This document shows, piece after piece, positions 20,088 through 28,689 of a stretch of 64,000 nt of DNA. Within the stretch, counting starts at the first letter, position 1. Each line of letters opens with the position of its first letter. The stretch covers positions 71,623 through 135,622 of the forward strand of contig JAHDCX010000012.1 in the NCBI GenBank assembly GCA_020629635.1, written 5' to 3'. The notes under the pieces are model-generated. The model was given only the letters and a program-made list of their open reading frames with translations, did not search any database and had not been told where the DNA came from. The position numbers and the translations under genes were made by a program. This stretch comes from Acidimicrobiales bacterium. Lineage in GTDB: Bacteria > Actinomycetota > Acidimicrobiia > Acidimicrobiales > SHLQ01.

Positions 20088-20267
20088 CTAGGCGCTCACC
20101 GTCTCGGGGGTCGGCTCCTCTGCAGGTACGGCCAGAAGCGACCGGACGTCGAGGAGGAGATCGGCAACCTCGCCAGCGCTCATCAGTTCGCGCGACAGCG
20201 TGAGGCCAAGGCCTTCGTCAATGAGGGCGAGCGCTTCGGAGATGTTGAGGTCGGTCGTCTCGGTCAT
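20088..20267 (-). CDS. small acidic helical protein of unknown function (59 aa)
   Basis: The ATG at 20267 follows GAAGGAG at a good distance, the main reason to call this gene. The product is acidic and mostly helical, with an amphipathic stretch (SEALALIDEGLGLTLSRE) and a Pro/Glu-rich end. It has no Cys and no membrane segment. I do not recognise a family. A regulator or toxin-antitoxin-type small protein is possible but unsupported. It is convergent with the PAP2 gene (18 bp gap) and divergent from the SDR gene. Confidence 0.6.
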   Translation of the reverse strand: MTETTDLNISEALALIDEGLGLTLSRELMSAGEVADLLLDVRSLLAVPAEEPTPETVSA

Positions 20268-20406
20268 GGTGCGCTCCTTCGGATCGGTCGCTGGAAACCG
20301 GTACAACCCGCATGGGGTACGCCCGATTCCCTCACCACAGACCGTATCGCTCAGACTCCCCGCGTGGAGATCGGATTGAGGATCTTCACGCGGCGGAAAT
20401 CCGGGA

Positions 20407-20431
20407 CGAAGTTTGCCGGAGCGAAGTTTGC
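20407..20431. repeat. two 10-bp direct repeats upstream of the SDR gene
   Basis: CGAAGTTTGC occurs at 20407-20416 and 20422-20431, 15 bp apart, 41-65 bp before the SDR start. The spacing could suit a regulator bound as a direct-repeat dimer, or the repeat may be chance. The rest of the 204-bp gap 20268-20471 shows no other clear signal except a TTGACT hexamer near 20437. Confidence 0.35.
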
Positions 20432-20471
20432 GCACTTGACTGCGGTTCATCCCCGTCGCCGAAGGACCCTC

Positions 20472-21242
20472 ATGAAGCTCAAGGACTCTGTCTGTGTCGT
20501 GACCGGAGGTGCCGCCGGAATCGGCCGAGCGCTCGCCGAACGTTTCGTCGCGGAAGGGGCACGGGCTGTGGTGATCTCGGACGTCTCGCCGGCGCTCGAC
20601 GTGACCGCCGCACAGATCGGCGCCCACCCGATTCCGTGTGACGTGTCGAACGAGGACGACATCGCCTCCCTGATCGCCCAGACGGAAGAACGCTTTGGCG
20701 GGATCGATCTGTTCGTTGCGAACGCTGGCATCGGCGGCTTTCCGGGAGGAGCGGAGGTCCCCGATGACGAGTGGCAGCGCATCTGGGAGATCAACGTGAT
20801 GCACCACGTCTGGGCCGCCCGACACATGGTGCCGCGGTGGATCACCCGCGGCGGCGGCTACTTCTTGGTCACCGCGTCGGCTGCCGGCCTGCTCTCGAAT
20901 CTCGGCACGGCGCCCTACACCGTGACCAAACACGCCGCCGTGGCCTTCGCCGAATGGCTCTCCATCACGCATGCCGATGACGACATTCGGGTGTCGGTGC
21001 TCTGCCCGCAGGGCGTACGAACCGCGATGACCGAAGGCGATGATCCCGCGGTCGCCAACGTCGTCGCCCACGGCCTCATCGAGCCCGAAGATGTGGCCAG
21101 CGCGGTCGTGGAGGGGCTCGAGGCCGAGTCGTTCCACATTCTCCCGCATCCCGAGGTCGCCGAGTACGTGAAGCACAAAGGCGCCGACATCGAAAGCTGG
21201 CTCGGAGCCATGCGCAAGCTCCAGCGCCGCTTCTTCAGCTGA
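20472..21242 (+). CDS. short-chain dehydrogenase/reductase (SDR)
   Basis: A 256-residue classical SDR oxidoreductase. The Rossmann motif TGGAAGIG is at 11-18, NAGIGG is the conserved Asn-Ala-Gly, and the catalytic Ser and YTVTK (YxxxK) follow in the second half. The substrate cannot be inferred; steroid or fatty alcohol/ketone substrates are common in this group. The start at 20472 follows a weak GAAGGA and gives a normal N-terminus. A longer in-frame start at 20364 would add a basic, non-SDR extension. A strong bidirectional terminator follows. Confidence 0.88.
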   Translation: MKLKDSVCVVTGGAAGIGRALAERFVAEGARAVVISDVSPALDVTAAQIGAHPIPCDVSNEDDIASLIAQTEERFGGIDLFVANAGIGGFPGGAEVPDDEWQRIWEINVMHHVWAARHMVPRWITRGGGYFLVTASAAGLLSNLGTAPYTVTKHAAVAFAEWLSITHADDDIRVSVLCPQGVRTAMTEGDDPAVANVVAHGLIEPEDVASAVVEGLEAESFHILPHPEVAEYVKHKGADIESWLGAMRKLQRRFFS

Positions 21243-21247
21243 GGCTT

Positions 21248-21290
21248 CTGTGGACGGTGGGCCCCGCATCGCGGGGCCCACCGTCCACAG
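21248..21290. terminator. bidirectional hairpin terminator, 20-bp perfect stem
   Basis: The arms 21248-21267 and 21271-21290 are exact reverse complements with a 3-nt ATC loop. It lies between the convergent SDR and trpB2 genes. No T-run follows on either side, so termination would rest on the very stable stem. Confidence 0.75.
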
Positions 21291-21305
21291 ATCCCAACAA
21301 TTGGG

Positions 21306-22664
21306 TCAACCGAGCACGGGCACTCCGGCCATCGCTTCAGCGATGGCATCTTCGGAGAGGTCGAGGTCCTCCATCGATCCGGCCAAGAACTCCTCGTAGC
21401 TGGCGAGGTCAAGATGACCGTGACCGCAGAGCGCCGTGAGGATGACCGTCTCTTCGCCCGATTCCTTGGCCTTCATGGCCTCGCGGATCGCCGCAGCGAT
21501 CGCATGGGTTGGTTCGGGTGCCGGCACGATGCCTTCGGTCCGGGCGAACTGGATGGCGCCGGCAAAGCACTCGACCTGCGGAATCGACTCGGCCTCGAGC
21601 AGTCCGAGCTCGTAGATGTGGCTCACGAGCGGGCTCATGCCGTGGTAGCGGAGCCCGCCCGCATGAATCGGATCCGGCACGAAGCTGTGGCCGAGCGTGT
21701 GCATCTTCATGAGCGGCGTCATTCCCGCGGAGTCGCCGAAGTCGTAGCGATACTCACCCTGGGTCAGACTCGGGCAGGCAGCCGGTTCGACGCAGCGAAT
21801 GGCAACGTCGAGGTTGCCCTTCAGCTTCTCGCGCAGGAACGGGAAGCTGAGCCCGCCGAAGTTCGACCCGCCACCCGTGCAGCCGACGAGGACGTCGGGC
21901 GTCTCGCCCGCCATCTGCATCTGTAGCAGCGCTTCTTCGCCGATGATCGTCTGGTGCATGAGCACGTGATTGAGGACCGACCCAAGGGCGTACCGGACGT
22001 CTTCGTGCGGGGCGGCCTCGGCCACGGCCTCGGAGATCGCGATGCCCAGCGAACCGGTGTGATCGGGGTTCTCCGCAAGGAGCTGACGCCCGTACTCGGT
22101 GACGTCCGACGGGCTCGGATGCACGGTCGCACCCCAGATCTCCATCATCGTCTTGCGGTACGGCTTGAGCTTGTAGCTCGCCGCGACCTGCCAGACCTCA
22201 CACTCCAGACCGAACTGGGCGCAGGCAAAGGCGAGTGAGGACCCCCACTGACCCGCACCGGTTTCGGTCGTCAGCTTCCGGACGCCCGCCTTGGCGTTGT
22301 AATACGCCTGCGGCACCGACGTGTTCGGCTTGTGCGAGCCCGCCGGGCTCACGCCCTCGTACTTGTAGAAGATCTTTGCCGGAGTATCGAGCAGCTTCTC
22401 GAGTCGACGCGCCCGGAACAGGGGCGTCGGCCGCCAGATGCGGTAGATGTCGAGCACCTCACCCGGGATGTCGACATAGGAGTCCTGCGACACCTCTTGA
22501 AGGATGAGATCCATCGGGAACAGCGGCGCGAAGTCGTCGGGGCCGGCAGGTTCGTGGGTACCGGGGTGCAACGCCGGCGGCGGAGGTTCGGGCAGATCGG
22601 GGACGATGTTGTACCACTGCGTCGGCATCTGGTCTTCGGACAACAGGTACTTGTGCTGGGACAT
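21306..22664 (-). CDS. trpB: TrpB2-type tryptophan synthase beta chain
   Basis: A 452-residue PLP enzyme of the TrpB2 subgroup, longer than TrpB1. The PLP Lys is K112 in GSHKPNTS. The phosphate-binding loop is GGGSN. The N-terminal extension (QWYNIVPDLPEPPPP) and the segment YEGVSPAGSHKPN are typical of TrpB2. These enzymes make Trp from indole and Ser, often without TrpA, and may salvage indole. No other trp gene is nearby. The ATG at 22664 has GGAG 5-9 nt upstream; an in-frame ATG at 22694 is less likely. Confidence 0.92.
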   Translation of the reverse strand: MSQHKYLLSEDQMPTQWYNIVPDLPEPPPPALHPGTHEPAGPDDFAPLFPMDLILQEVSQDSYVDIPGEVLDIYRIWRPTPLFRARRLEKLLDTPAKIFYKYEGVSPAGSHKPNTSVPQAYYNAKAGVRKLTTETGAGQWGSSLAFACAQFGLECEVWQVAASYKLKPYRKTMMEIWGATVHPSPSDVTEYGRQLLAENPDHTGSLGIAISEAVAEAAPHEDVRYALGSVLNHVLMHQTIIGEEALLQMQMAGETPDVLVGCTGGGSNFGGLSFPFLREKLKGNLDVAIRCVEPAACPSLTQGEYRYDFGDSAGMTPLMKMHTLGHSFVPDPIHAGGLRYHGMSPLVSHIYELGLLEAESIPQVECFAGAIQFARTEGIVPAPEPTHAIAAAIREAMKAKESGEETVILTALCGHGHLDLASYEEFLAGSMEDLDLSEDAIAEAMAGVPVLG

Positions 22665-22727
22665 CGGGACTCCATCGGGACGAGAATGTGTCAACGGTCA
22701 CGCCAGTCAATCAGCCGATGCCCATCC

Positions 22728-22774
22728 CCGGCAATCTGCGCATGAGCGCCCGAAGGGCGCGAACTCGCAGCGAA
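22728..22774. repeat. dispersed hairpin repeat, copy 1
   Basis: About 47 bp that recur at 34181 with two mismatches. It holds a GCGCCC-GAA-GGGCGC hairpin (22746-22760) followed by a segment ending CGCAGCGA. The loop differs between copies while the stem is kept. It lies just after the amidohydrolase stop and before trpB2, both on the minus strand. Confidence 0.75.
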
Positions 22775-22775
22775 A

Positions 22776-24482
22776 CTATCGCGGGCCGCGGATCAGGCGA
22801 CCGGGGAGCGCGCCGGTGAACTCGTCATTGTCGACCGTGACCTCTCCAGCACAGATCGTGTAGCGATAGCCGCGGGCCTTCTGCACGTATCGTGGGGCCT
22901 CGGTCGGGAGGTCCCACGCCATCTCCGGGGCGTCGACTCCGAGGTTGTCGAAGTCGATCACGTTGATGTCGGCGCGCTTGCCCGGCGCGAGGAGCCCGCG
23001 ATCGGTCAGGCCGTAGAACTCCGCTGTCTGACGGGTCTGGCGGTGCACGACGTGTTCGAGGTCGAGCGTTGGACCCCGCTGGCGATCGCGCGCCCAGTAG
23101 CTCAACATGAATGTCGGCATCCCGCCATCGACGATGGTCCCGCAGTGGGCTCCGCCGTCGGCAAGTCCCATCCGGGTTCGTGGGTGCCGATGCAGCTCAT
23201 GCAATGGATCAAGTGAGCCCGCCGCATAGGTCAGAAACGGGAAGTAGATCATTCCGGTGCCACCACGCGAGTTGAGGTGGTCGTAGGCGTTGGCTTCGGC
23301 GACTCGACGGTCGCCGTTGGCCACGGCCAAGAGACTGGACTCGGCAGCCGGCTCGTAGTCGGTTTCGCCCTCGAACGGCCACATCCGTTCGTGCGTGTCG
23401 GCGATGAACCGGACGATCGAGCGACGGTCCTGCGACCGTTCGGAGAGGATCGCCTCCCGGATTGCGGGTTCGGCAAGTCGGGTGCGTCGAGTCTGCGAAT
23501 CGAGCGAACGGAGCGACTCGAAAGTGGGCCGGCCGACGAAGGGATGCATCGTGCCGTCCCAGCTCATCAGGATCCCGACCGCTCGGCCCGGAACCTGTCC
23601 GTACACCTCGAGACCATCCGCTGCGGCCTCCTCGAGAAGCGTCACGATGTCGCGCCAAAGCTCGGGTGCGGTATCGGGGATGTTGAAGTTGAAGACCGAG
23701 GGTTTGCCGGTCCGGCTCGCGACCTCGCGCAGCCACGCCATCGACTCGGGAACGTCGACGTGGTGCAACGCCACCTCGAACACGCCGTGCCCGGCTTCGG
23801 CCATGCCGTCGGCAATCTCGAGAATCTCGCCGACCGCAGCGTTGGTACCCGGGATGAGCTCGCCATCGATGGACCGATGCAACGGCGTGCGCGACGTGGA
23901 GAATCCAAGGGCCCCCGCACGCAGGCCCTCCGTGGTGAGGCGGCGCATCTCGTGACGCTCCTCGGCCGTCGCCTCGATGCCGTCCGCGCTCCGGTCCCCC
24001 ATCACCCACGCCCGAAGCGCCGAGTGCGGCACCTGGGTGCCGACGTCGGCAACCCATCGACGTCGGTCGAGTGCATCGAGGTATTCGGGGAAGGTCTCCC
24101 AGTCCCACTCGATGCCATCGGCGAGCGCAGCACCGGGAATGTCCTCGACCCCTTCCATCACACCGATCAACCAGTCGCGCCGGTCCGCTCGAGCCGGGGC
24201 GAATCCGACGCCACAGTTCCCCATGACTACGGTGGTGACTCCGTGCCACCCCGACGGGGTGATCTGAGGGTCCCAGGTCACTTGCGCGTCGTAGTGCGTG
24301 TGCATGTCGACGAATCCGGGGGTGACGAGCAGGCCGGAGGCATCGATCTCCCGATGGCCGCGCTCAGCGACCGTCCCGACGGCACCAATGAGGCCGCCGT
24401 CGACGGCGATGTCGGCGATCCGGCCGGGCACGCCCGACCCGTCGATGACCAGACCGTTTCGGATGACCAGCTGGTGCGTCAT
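22776..24482 (-). CDS. N-acyl-D-amino-acid deacylase-like amidohydrolase
   Basis: A 568-residue metal-dependent hydrolase of the amidohydrolase superfamily. The N-terminal beta-sandwich (IRNGLVIDGSG) leads into the barrel with the metal motif HTHYDAQVTWDP, the GNCGVGFAP segment of D-aminoacylases, and the late Asp-containing LADGGAHCGT motif. The C-terminal LAPGKRADINVID returns to the sandwich. The pattern fits N-acyl-D-Asp/Glu deacylases; the exact substrate is open. Its -10 box TAACGT includes the TAA stop codon of the upstream RND gene, with a 6-nt spacer to the ATG, so it likely has its own leaderless promoter. Confidence 0.85.
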   Translation of the reverse strand: MTHQLVIRNGLVIDGSGVPGRIADIAVDGGLIGAVGTVAERGHREIDASGLLVTPGFVDMHTHYDAQVTWDPQITPSGWHGVTTVVMGNCGVGFAPARADRRDWLIGVMEGVEDIPGAALADGIEWDWETFPEYLDALDRRRWVADVGTQVPHSALRAWVMGDRSADGIEATAEERHEMRRLTTEGLRAGALGFSTSRTPLHRSIDGELIPGTNAAVGEILEIADGMAEAGHGVFEVALHHVDVPESMAWLREVASRTGKPSVFNFNIPDTAPELWRDIVTLLEEAAADGLEVYGQVPGRAVGILMSWDGTMHPFVGRPTFESLRSLDSQTRRTRLAEPAIREAILSERSQDRRSIVRFIADTHERMWPFEGETDYEPAAESSLLAVANGDRRVAEANAYDHLNSRGGTGMIYFPFLTYAAGSLDPLHELHRHPRTRMGLADGGAHCGTIVDGGMPTFMLSYWARDRQRGPTLDLEHVVHRQTRQTAEFYGLTDRGLLAPGKRADINVIDFDNLGVDAPEMAWDLPTEAPRYVQKARGYRYTICAGEVTVDNDEFTGALPGRLIRGPR

Positions 24483-24488
24483 GCACCA

Positions 24489-24494
24489 ACGTTA
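24489..24494 (-). promoter_or_regulatory. -10 box of the amidohydrolase gene (TAACGT), shared with the RND stop codon
   Basis: Minus-strand TAACGT with a 6-nt spacer to the ATG at 24482. Its first three bases are the TAA stop of the RND pump gene. Confidence 0.5.
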
Positions 24495-27194
24495 TGCGAG
24501 GGTCGGTGCCTCCGTCGCTGGATCGGCCGTTCCCGGGGCCACCTGGACACGGTTGCGGCCGCGTCGCCACGGCGTTCGGACCTTGTCGCGCAGCCACTCG
24601 ATGGCGAGGTAGTAGTACGGGAAGGACAGGATCACCAAGAAGGTGCTCGACAGCAGGCCGAAGATGATCGTGAAGGCGAGCGCCTCCCAGAACGGGTCGC
24701 TGAGCGCAAGTGGGAGCAAACCGCCAACGGTCGTGAGCGAGGTTGCGACCAGTGGTCGGAAACGGCGGCGAATCGCCGTCGAGATTGCGTCCTTGCGGTC
24801 CGCACCGTTGTCGCGTTCCTGGTTGGCGAAGTCCACGAGCAGGATCGAGTTGTTGACCGCAATGCCGATCAGGCCCAGCACGCCCAACATGACGAAGAAG
24901 CTGAGCGGATTGTCCGTGAGCAGCAACCCGCCGAACATGCCGAAGAAGCTGAACGGGATCGCCAGGAAGACGAGCAGCCACTGGATCGACGATCGGAACT
25001 GCACGATGAGCAGCACCAACATCGCCAGCAGGGCGATACCGAACGCGAGCGGCAGCGCGGCGAACGCCTCTTGGTTGTCGGACTCGAGCCCGAAGTCGAA
25101 GCCGAGCGCGTCGTCGGCGAGACCGAATTCCGCGAGGCGGTCGCCCCCCCAGTTGTCCTCGAAATACTCCTGGGTGGTGGCAGTCGTCGACGTGACCGAG
25201 TCGTTGTCGAATCGGGCCCGGACCTCGATGTAACGCGCCCCGTCATCGCGTGCCACGACGTCCTCGAGCGCAAGGTCGGTTTCGAGCACGTTGAACACGT
25301 CACCATTCGGTAGTTCGAGCGCCCGCCCGTCGAGGTCTTCACGCATGGCATCTCCCGCCGCGATCAGCGAGTCGAGGTCTTCACCGAAGACCTGCATCGT
25401 GAACGGGAACAGCAGCTCAGGAGGTCCGTTCGAGATGGCGGAGAACACGACACGTGCATCGGTGCGGGCCTCGGCGATCGGTTCCAGGCGCTCGACGAGT
25501 TCGTGCACGGTTGGTCGTCCGCCGAGCGGAGTGATGTCGTACTGCGCCAGGGCGCTCAGGTCGCTGCCGACGTACAGGTAGCCCTGGACAAGCTCGTCGC
25601 CGAGCTCCGCTTCGGCGGCCTGATTGACCTCGAGCGCAATGTCCTTGGCCACCTGAATGTCGGTGCCGGGTGGATAGGTGATCTCGAGGGCGATCGCCGT
25701 CGAGTCCTTGGCGGGCGGAAAGATGTTGAAACCGACGTTGGGCGCAAAGACCGCGAATCCGATGCCCGTCATGACCAGCGACAGTAGGATTCCGGCGAAA
25801 CCGACTGCGACGCCCGCTCCCCCGCGAATACCAGGCAGCGAGGCGACCATCTCGGCAAGCTTCTCCTCGGCCCGCACCAGCGGACCACCGGCTTTCGGTG
25901 CCCGCAGCGTCAGGAACCGTGCGGCGACCGGTATGAAGATGAACGAGAGCAGCAACGAGATCAGCAGCGCGAGGATGATCGTGATCGGCAGGATGCGAAT
26001 GAATCCACCGAGCACCCCTCCGATCAGGAGCATCGGAGCAAACACGAGCACGGTCGTGATCGTGCCCGACGCGCTCGCCGCGCCGACACGGTTGATCGCG
26101 CGGCGAATCACGGACAGATCCTGGGCCTCCGGGTCGCCGTCGTCCTCCTCATCATCTCGGAACGCATCGATCGATTCGGTGATGACGATCGCGTCATCGA
26201 CGAAGAGGCCGAGCGCCAAAATCAGCGCGAACAACGAAATGGTGTTGAGGGAGATGCCGACGAAGAAGAGCGCCCCAACCGATGCCGCCAACACCGTGAA
26301 CAAGAACAGCGCGGTGATGATCGACGCCCGCCACGAGATCAACAGCAGGGCCACGATGGCGACGACGATGATGCCGAGCAGCACGTTCGACTGCAGCGAC
26401 GAGATCTGCTGCTCGACGATTCGCGCGGCGTCGATTGCGACGACGGCGTTGAATCCCTCTGGCAGGCCAGCCTTCGCCCGCTCGAGCGCCTCCTCGGTTG
26501 CGTCGCGGATGGCGATCGAGTCGACGTCGTCGTTGGCGATGACGCCGATGGCGATCGAGGACCGGAACTGGTTGTTCTCGTCCGTCAGCTGGTTGAAGCT
26601 GGTCTCGAGGATGACGTCTTCGCCGGTTGCCGGGTTGATCCCCGTGTCGAAAAGATCCTCGACCTTGGCTTCGGAGATGTCCGGGTGGGTGATGTCGTCG
26701 ACGATGGCGTTGGCGGCCGACTCGAGCGCTTCGCCAGAGGTACCGGGCGGACCGTAGACCCCGATCAGGACGTCGAACTCCTCGAGAAACTTCGAGGCGT
26801 CGATCGAGCTCGTGAAGAACTGAGCCTGCTCAGGGAAGTCGTTGTTCGAAATGACCTCGTCGAGCAATGCGGCTCCCTCGACGCTGGTCGTTCCATCTGC
26901 GAGGTTCGCCACGACGCTGAACGAGGAGTCTCGGCTGAAGCTCAGCACACTCTCCACCTCGTCGAGCGCCAGCACGGCCTCGGCGAGGGGTCGCGTGACG
27001 TCGGCGTCAACCTGCTCCTGGTCGTCGACGAAGTAGCCACCGGATCCGATCGAGACCGGGACGTCGACAGGCGGAAACCCCTCGCGTGGCAGAAACACCG
27101 TGTACGCCGCGACGCCGAAGACGGCGATCACCAGCCACAACAGAATCGAGGGGCGGGGACGAGACGCAAAGATCTCGACGAACTTGGCCAGCAT
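24492..27194 (-). CDS. RND-superfamily efflux permease (HAE1/AcrB-like), no adaptor partner
   Basis: A 900-residue inner-membrane transporter with the AcrB-type layout: one N-terminal helix, a large extracytoplasmic loop, a block of helices (LGIIVVAIVALLLISWRA, LFVDDAIVITESI), a second loop and a second helix block (GVLGLIGIAVNNSILLVDF). The charged residues in LFVDDAIV correspond to the proton-relay region. It is shorter than the usual 1020-1050. No membrane-fusion protein or outer-membrane channel gene is adjacent, as expected for a monoderm envelope. Substrate unknown. The ATG at 27194 has a strong GGAGAAGGAG upstream; an in-frame start at 27227 lacks one. Confidence 0.88.
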   Translation of the reverse strand: MLAKFVEIFASRPRPSILLWLVIAVFGVAAYTVFLPREGFPPVDVPVSIGSGGYFVDDQEQVDADVTRPLAEAVLALDEVESVLSFSRDSSFSVVANLADGTTSVEGAALLDEVISNNDFPEQAQFFTSSIDASKFLEEFDVLIGVYGPPGTSGEALESAANAIVDDITHPDISEAKVEDLFDTGINPATGEDVILETSFNQLTDENNQFRSSIAIGVIANDDVDSIAIRDATEEALERAKAGLPEGFNAVVAIDAARIVEQQISSLQSNVLLGIIVVAIVALLLISWRASIITALFLFTVLAASVGALFFVGISLNTISLFALILALGLFVDDAIVITESIDAFRDDEEDDGDPEAQDLSVIRRAINRVGAASASGTITTVLVFAPMLLIGGVLGGFIRILPITIILALLISLLLSFIFIPVAARFLTLRAPKAGGPLVRAEEKLAEMVASLPGIRGGAGVAVGFAGILLSLVMTGIGFAVFAPNVGFNIFPPAKDSTAIALEITYPPGTDIQVAKDIALEVNQAAEAELGDELVQGYLYVGSDLSALAQYDITPLGGRPTVHELVERLEPIAEARTDARVVFSAISNGPPELLFPFTMQVFGEDLDSLIAAGDAMREDLDGRALELPNGDVFNVLETDLALEDVVARDDGARYIEVRARFDNDSVTSTTATTQEYFEDNWGGDRLAEFGLADDALGFDFGLESDNQEAFAALPLAFGIALLAMLVLLIVQFRSSIQWLLVFLAIPFSFFGMFGGLLLTDNPLSFFVMLGVLGLIGIAVNNSILLVDFANQERDNGADRKDAISTAIRRRFRPLVATSLTTVGGLLPLALSDPFWEALAFTIIFGLLSSTFLVILSFPYYYLAIEWLRDKVRTPWRRGRNRVQVAPGTADPATEAPTLA

Positions 27195-27308
27195 CAGAAC
27201 ACTTCTCCTTCTCCAGCCAGTCCTCACGCTATAAGTTCCGCTACGGATGCGCAGCGAAATTCACGGGACGCATGTCACAGACCGTGCAGCGCCGTCCGCC
27301 GACTGTGG

Positions 27309-27764
27309 TCAGTCAAGCAGCGGACCGACCATCGCCGACACTCGCTTGCCGTCGGCCTGGCCACCTGCTCGGGCCATGACGTCCTTGATCGCGGCGCCCA
27401 TGTCCTTCTTTGTCGAGTAGCCACCATCGGCGATGACGGTCTCGACGAGCGACCGGAGGTCGTGGTCGGACATCTGCTCGGGCAGATACGACTCGAGCAC
27501 CGCGAGTTCGGCGCGTTCGTTTGCGGCTCGCTCGGCCTCACCGGCGTTGTCGTAGATCTCTGCGGCCTCGATGCGCTGCTTGACCTGCGTCTTGATCAAC
27601 GCCTCGATGGCCGCATCATCGGGCGCTGCGCCCCCTTCGGCGGTGGCTGCGGTCTTGATCGAGGTCAGGATCGCTCGAAGGGTGGTTTTGCGGACCTCGT
27701 CACCGGCCTTCATGGCCGTGACGAGATCGGTCTGGAGGGTGTCGGCGAGAGACATGGGAATCAT
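27309..27764 (-). CDS. GatB/YqeY-domain protein
   Basis: A 151-residue helical protein of the YqeY family, which is related to the tRNA-binding tail of GatB. Conserved features are MKAGDEVRKTTLRAI near the start, the RIEAAEIYDNAGR-like helix and LESYLPEQMSDHDL. The function may touch tRNA or ribosome metabolism but is unproven. The ATG at 27764 has GGGGGTG about 8 nt upstream; an ATG at 27755 is also possible. It precedes the RND gene on the same strand, 114 bp away, where a TTATAG hexamer near 27227 may be a separate promoter. Confidence 0.88.
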   Translation of the reverse strand: MIPMSLADTLQTDLVTAMKAGDEVRKTTLRAILTSIKTAATAEGGAAPDDAAIEALIKTQVKQRIEAAEIYDNAGEAERAANERAELAVLESYLPEQMSDHDLRSLVETVIADGGYSTKKDMGAAIKDVMARAGGQADGKRVSAMVGPLLD

Positions 27765-27782
27765 GCTGTCACACCCCCTGTT

Positions 27783-27788
27783 GATACT
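27783..27788 (+). promoter_or_regulatory. -10 box (GATACT) of the small gene at 27796, leaderless type
   Basis: GATACT with a 7-nt spacer to the ATG at 27796. The same hexamer serves imuA' in this window. Confidence 0.35.
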
Positions 27789-27795
27789 GATGACC

Positions 27796-28044
27796 ATGAC
27801 GACGAACACCCGCTCACGCAACATCTCCCGCCTCGCCGAGGTGAGGTCCCAGCTCGCCGACAACGAGGGCGAGCGCACCTCGCCACGCATGGCTCGCCCC
27901 ACCGAACAACTTCGCCTGGTCGACACGCCTCGGAACCCCTGGGACCTCGACGACGCAACCAAAGCCGCCGGTATCAAGGGTGTCGCCAACGCTCGCGCCA
28001 TCCTTCGAGCGGCACGCCCGGTGACGCTCGACGTCGCCGCCTGA
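27796..28044 (+). CDS. small basic protein of unknown function (82 aa)
   Basis: An 82-residue protein with many Arg residues, the motif DTPRNPWDLDDATKAAGIKG and a C-terminal helix. It has no membrane segment or Cys. I do not recognise a family. Support for a real gene is the promoter-like GATACT at the leaderless distance, divergence from yqeY, and protein-like composition. The C-terminal helix resembles small DNA- or ribosome-associated proteins, but that is only an impression. Confidence 0.55.
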   Translation: MTTNTRSRNISRLAEVRSQLADNEGERTSPRMARPTEQLRLVDTPRNPWDLDDATKAAGIKGVANARAILRAARPVTLDVAA

Positions 28045-28125
28045 GACCTCTCCACCTTCGCGCAGTAGAGTCTGTGTCATCGGCGGTTGACTCCGCCCGC
28101 GGACTCTTTCCACCAGGAGCGCAAC

Positions 28126-28683
28126 GTGGGTCGTCGTCAGCCCCTCGCGCTAATCTCCAGAACGACTCGCATCCGGGTTGTACTCGTCGTTCTCTTCTGC
28201 GCAATCGCCTTCACCGGGTGCGCTCGTTCCCCTGCCCATCACACGATCCGGGTCGTCGAGGTCGTCGACGGCGACACGGTTCTCGTGACGACCGCTGCCG
28301 GGGAGGAGACGATCCGACTTCTCGGGATCGACACGCCAGAATCCGTCGATCCGAACCGCCCCATCCAGTGCTTCGGCGCCGAAGCGACGGCGAGGCTCAC
28401 CGAGCTCACCCCGCCTGGCAGCATCATCGAATTGCAGCGCGACGTCGAGCCCCGGGATCGCTACGGACGACTCTTGGCATACGTTCACCGAGACGGAGTC
28501 TTCGTCAATCTCGAACTCGTCCGAGAGGGCTATGCCGACGTCTCGATCATCGAACCCAACTCGACCCATCGTGCACAGTTCGAAGCCGCACTTCTCGGCG
28601 CCCGGACCGCGGAGCGGGGCCTGTGGGGCGCATGCGGCGGACCGGACGTCTCGGTCGAACCGCCGTGGCCAACGACCGGGTGA
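28126..28683 (+). CDS. thermonuclease-family lipoprotein (SNase domain)
   Basis: A 185-residue exported nuclease. The signal ends at a lipobox AFTGC, followed by a Staphylococcus-type nuclease domain with VVDGDTVLV, RLLGIDTPE (Arg, Asp and Glu of the active site), RDRYGRLLAYV and NLELVREGYA. It would degrade DNA or RNA outside the cell while tethered to the membrane. The GTG at 28126 is preceded by CAGGAGCG, a good ribosome site. The in-frame ATG at 28087 would spoil the signal peptide. Confidence 0.88.
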   Translation: MGRRQPLALISRTTRIRVVLVVLFCAIAFTGCARSPAHHTIRVVEVVDGDTVLVTTAAGEETIRLLGIDTPESVDPNRPIQCFGAEATARLTELTPPGSIIELQRDVEPRDRYGRLLAYVHRDGVFVNLELVREGYADVSIIEPNSTHRAQFEAALLGARTAERGLWGACGGPDVSVEPPWPTTG

Positions 28684-28689
28684 AATCGC

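Noticed and set aside
20407-20442. Definite operator or promoter upstream of the SDR gene
   Set aside because: The 10-bp direct repeats and the TTGACT hexamer are suggestive, but no -10 at a fitting distance is visible, so only the repeat is listed.
23277-25313. 678-codon plus-strand frame across the amidohydrolase and RND genes
   Set aside because: It runs opposite two confident genes, is His/Arg-rich and has no domain.
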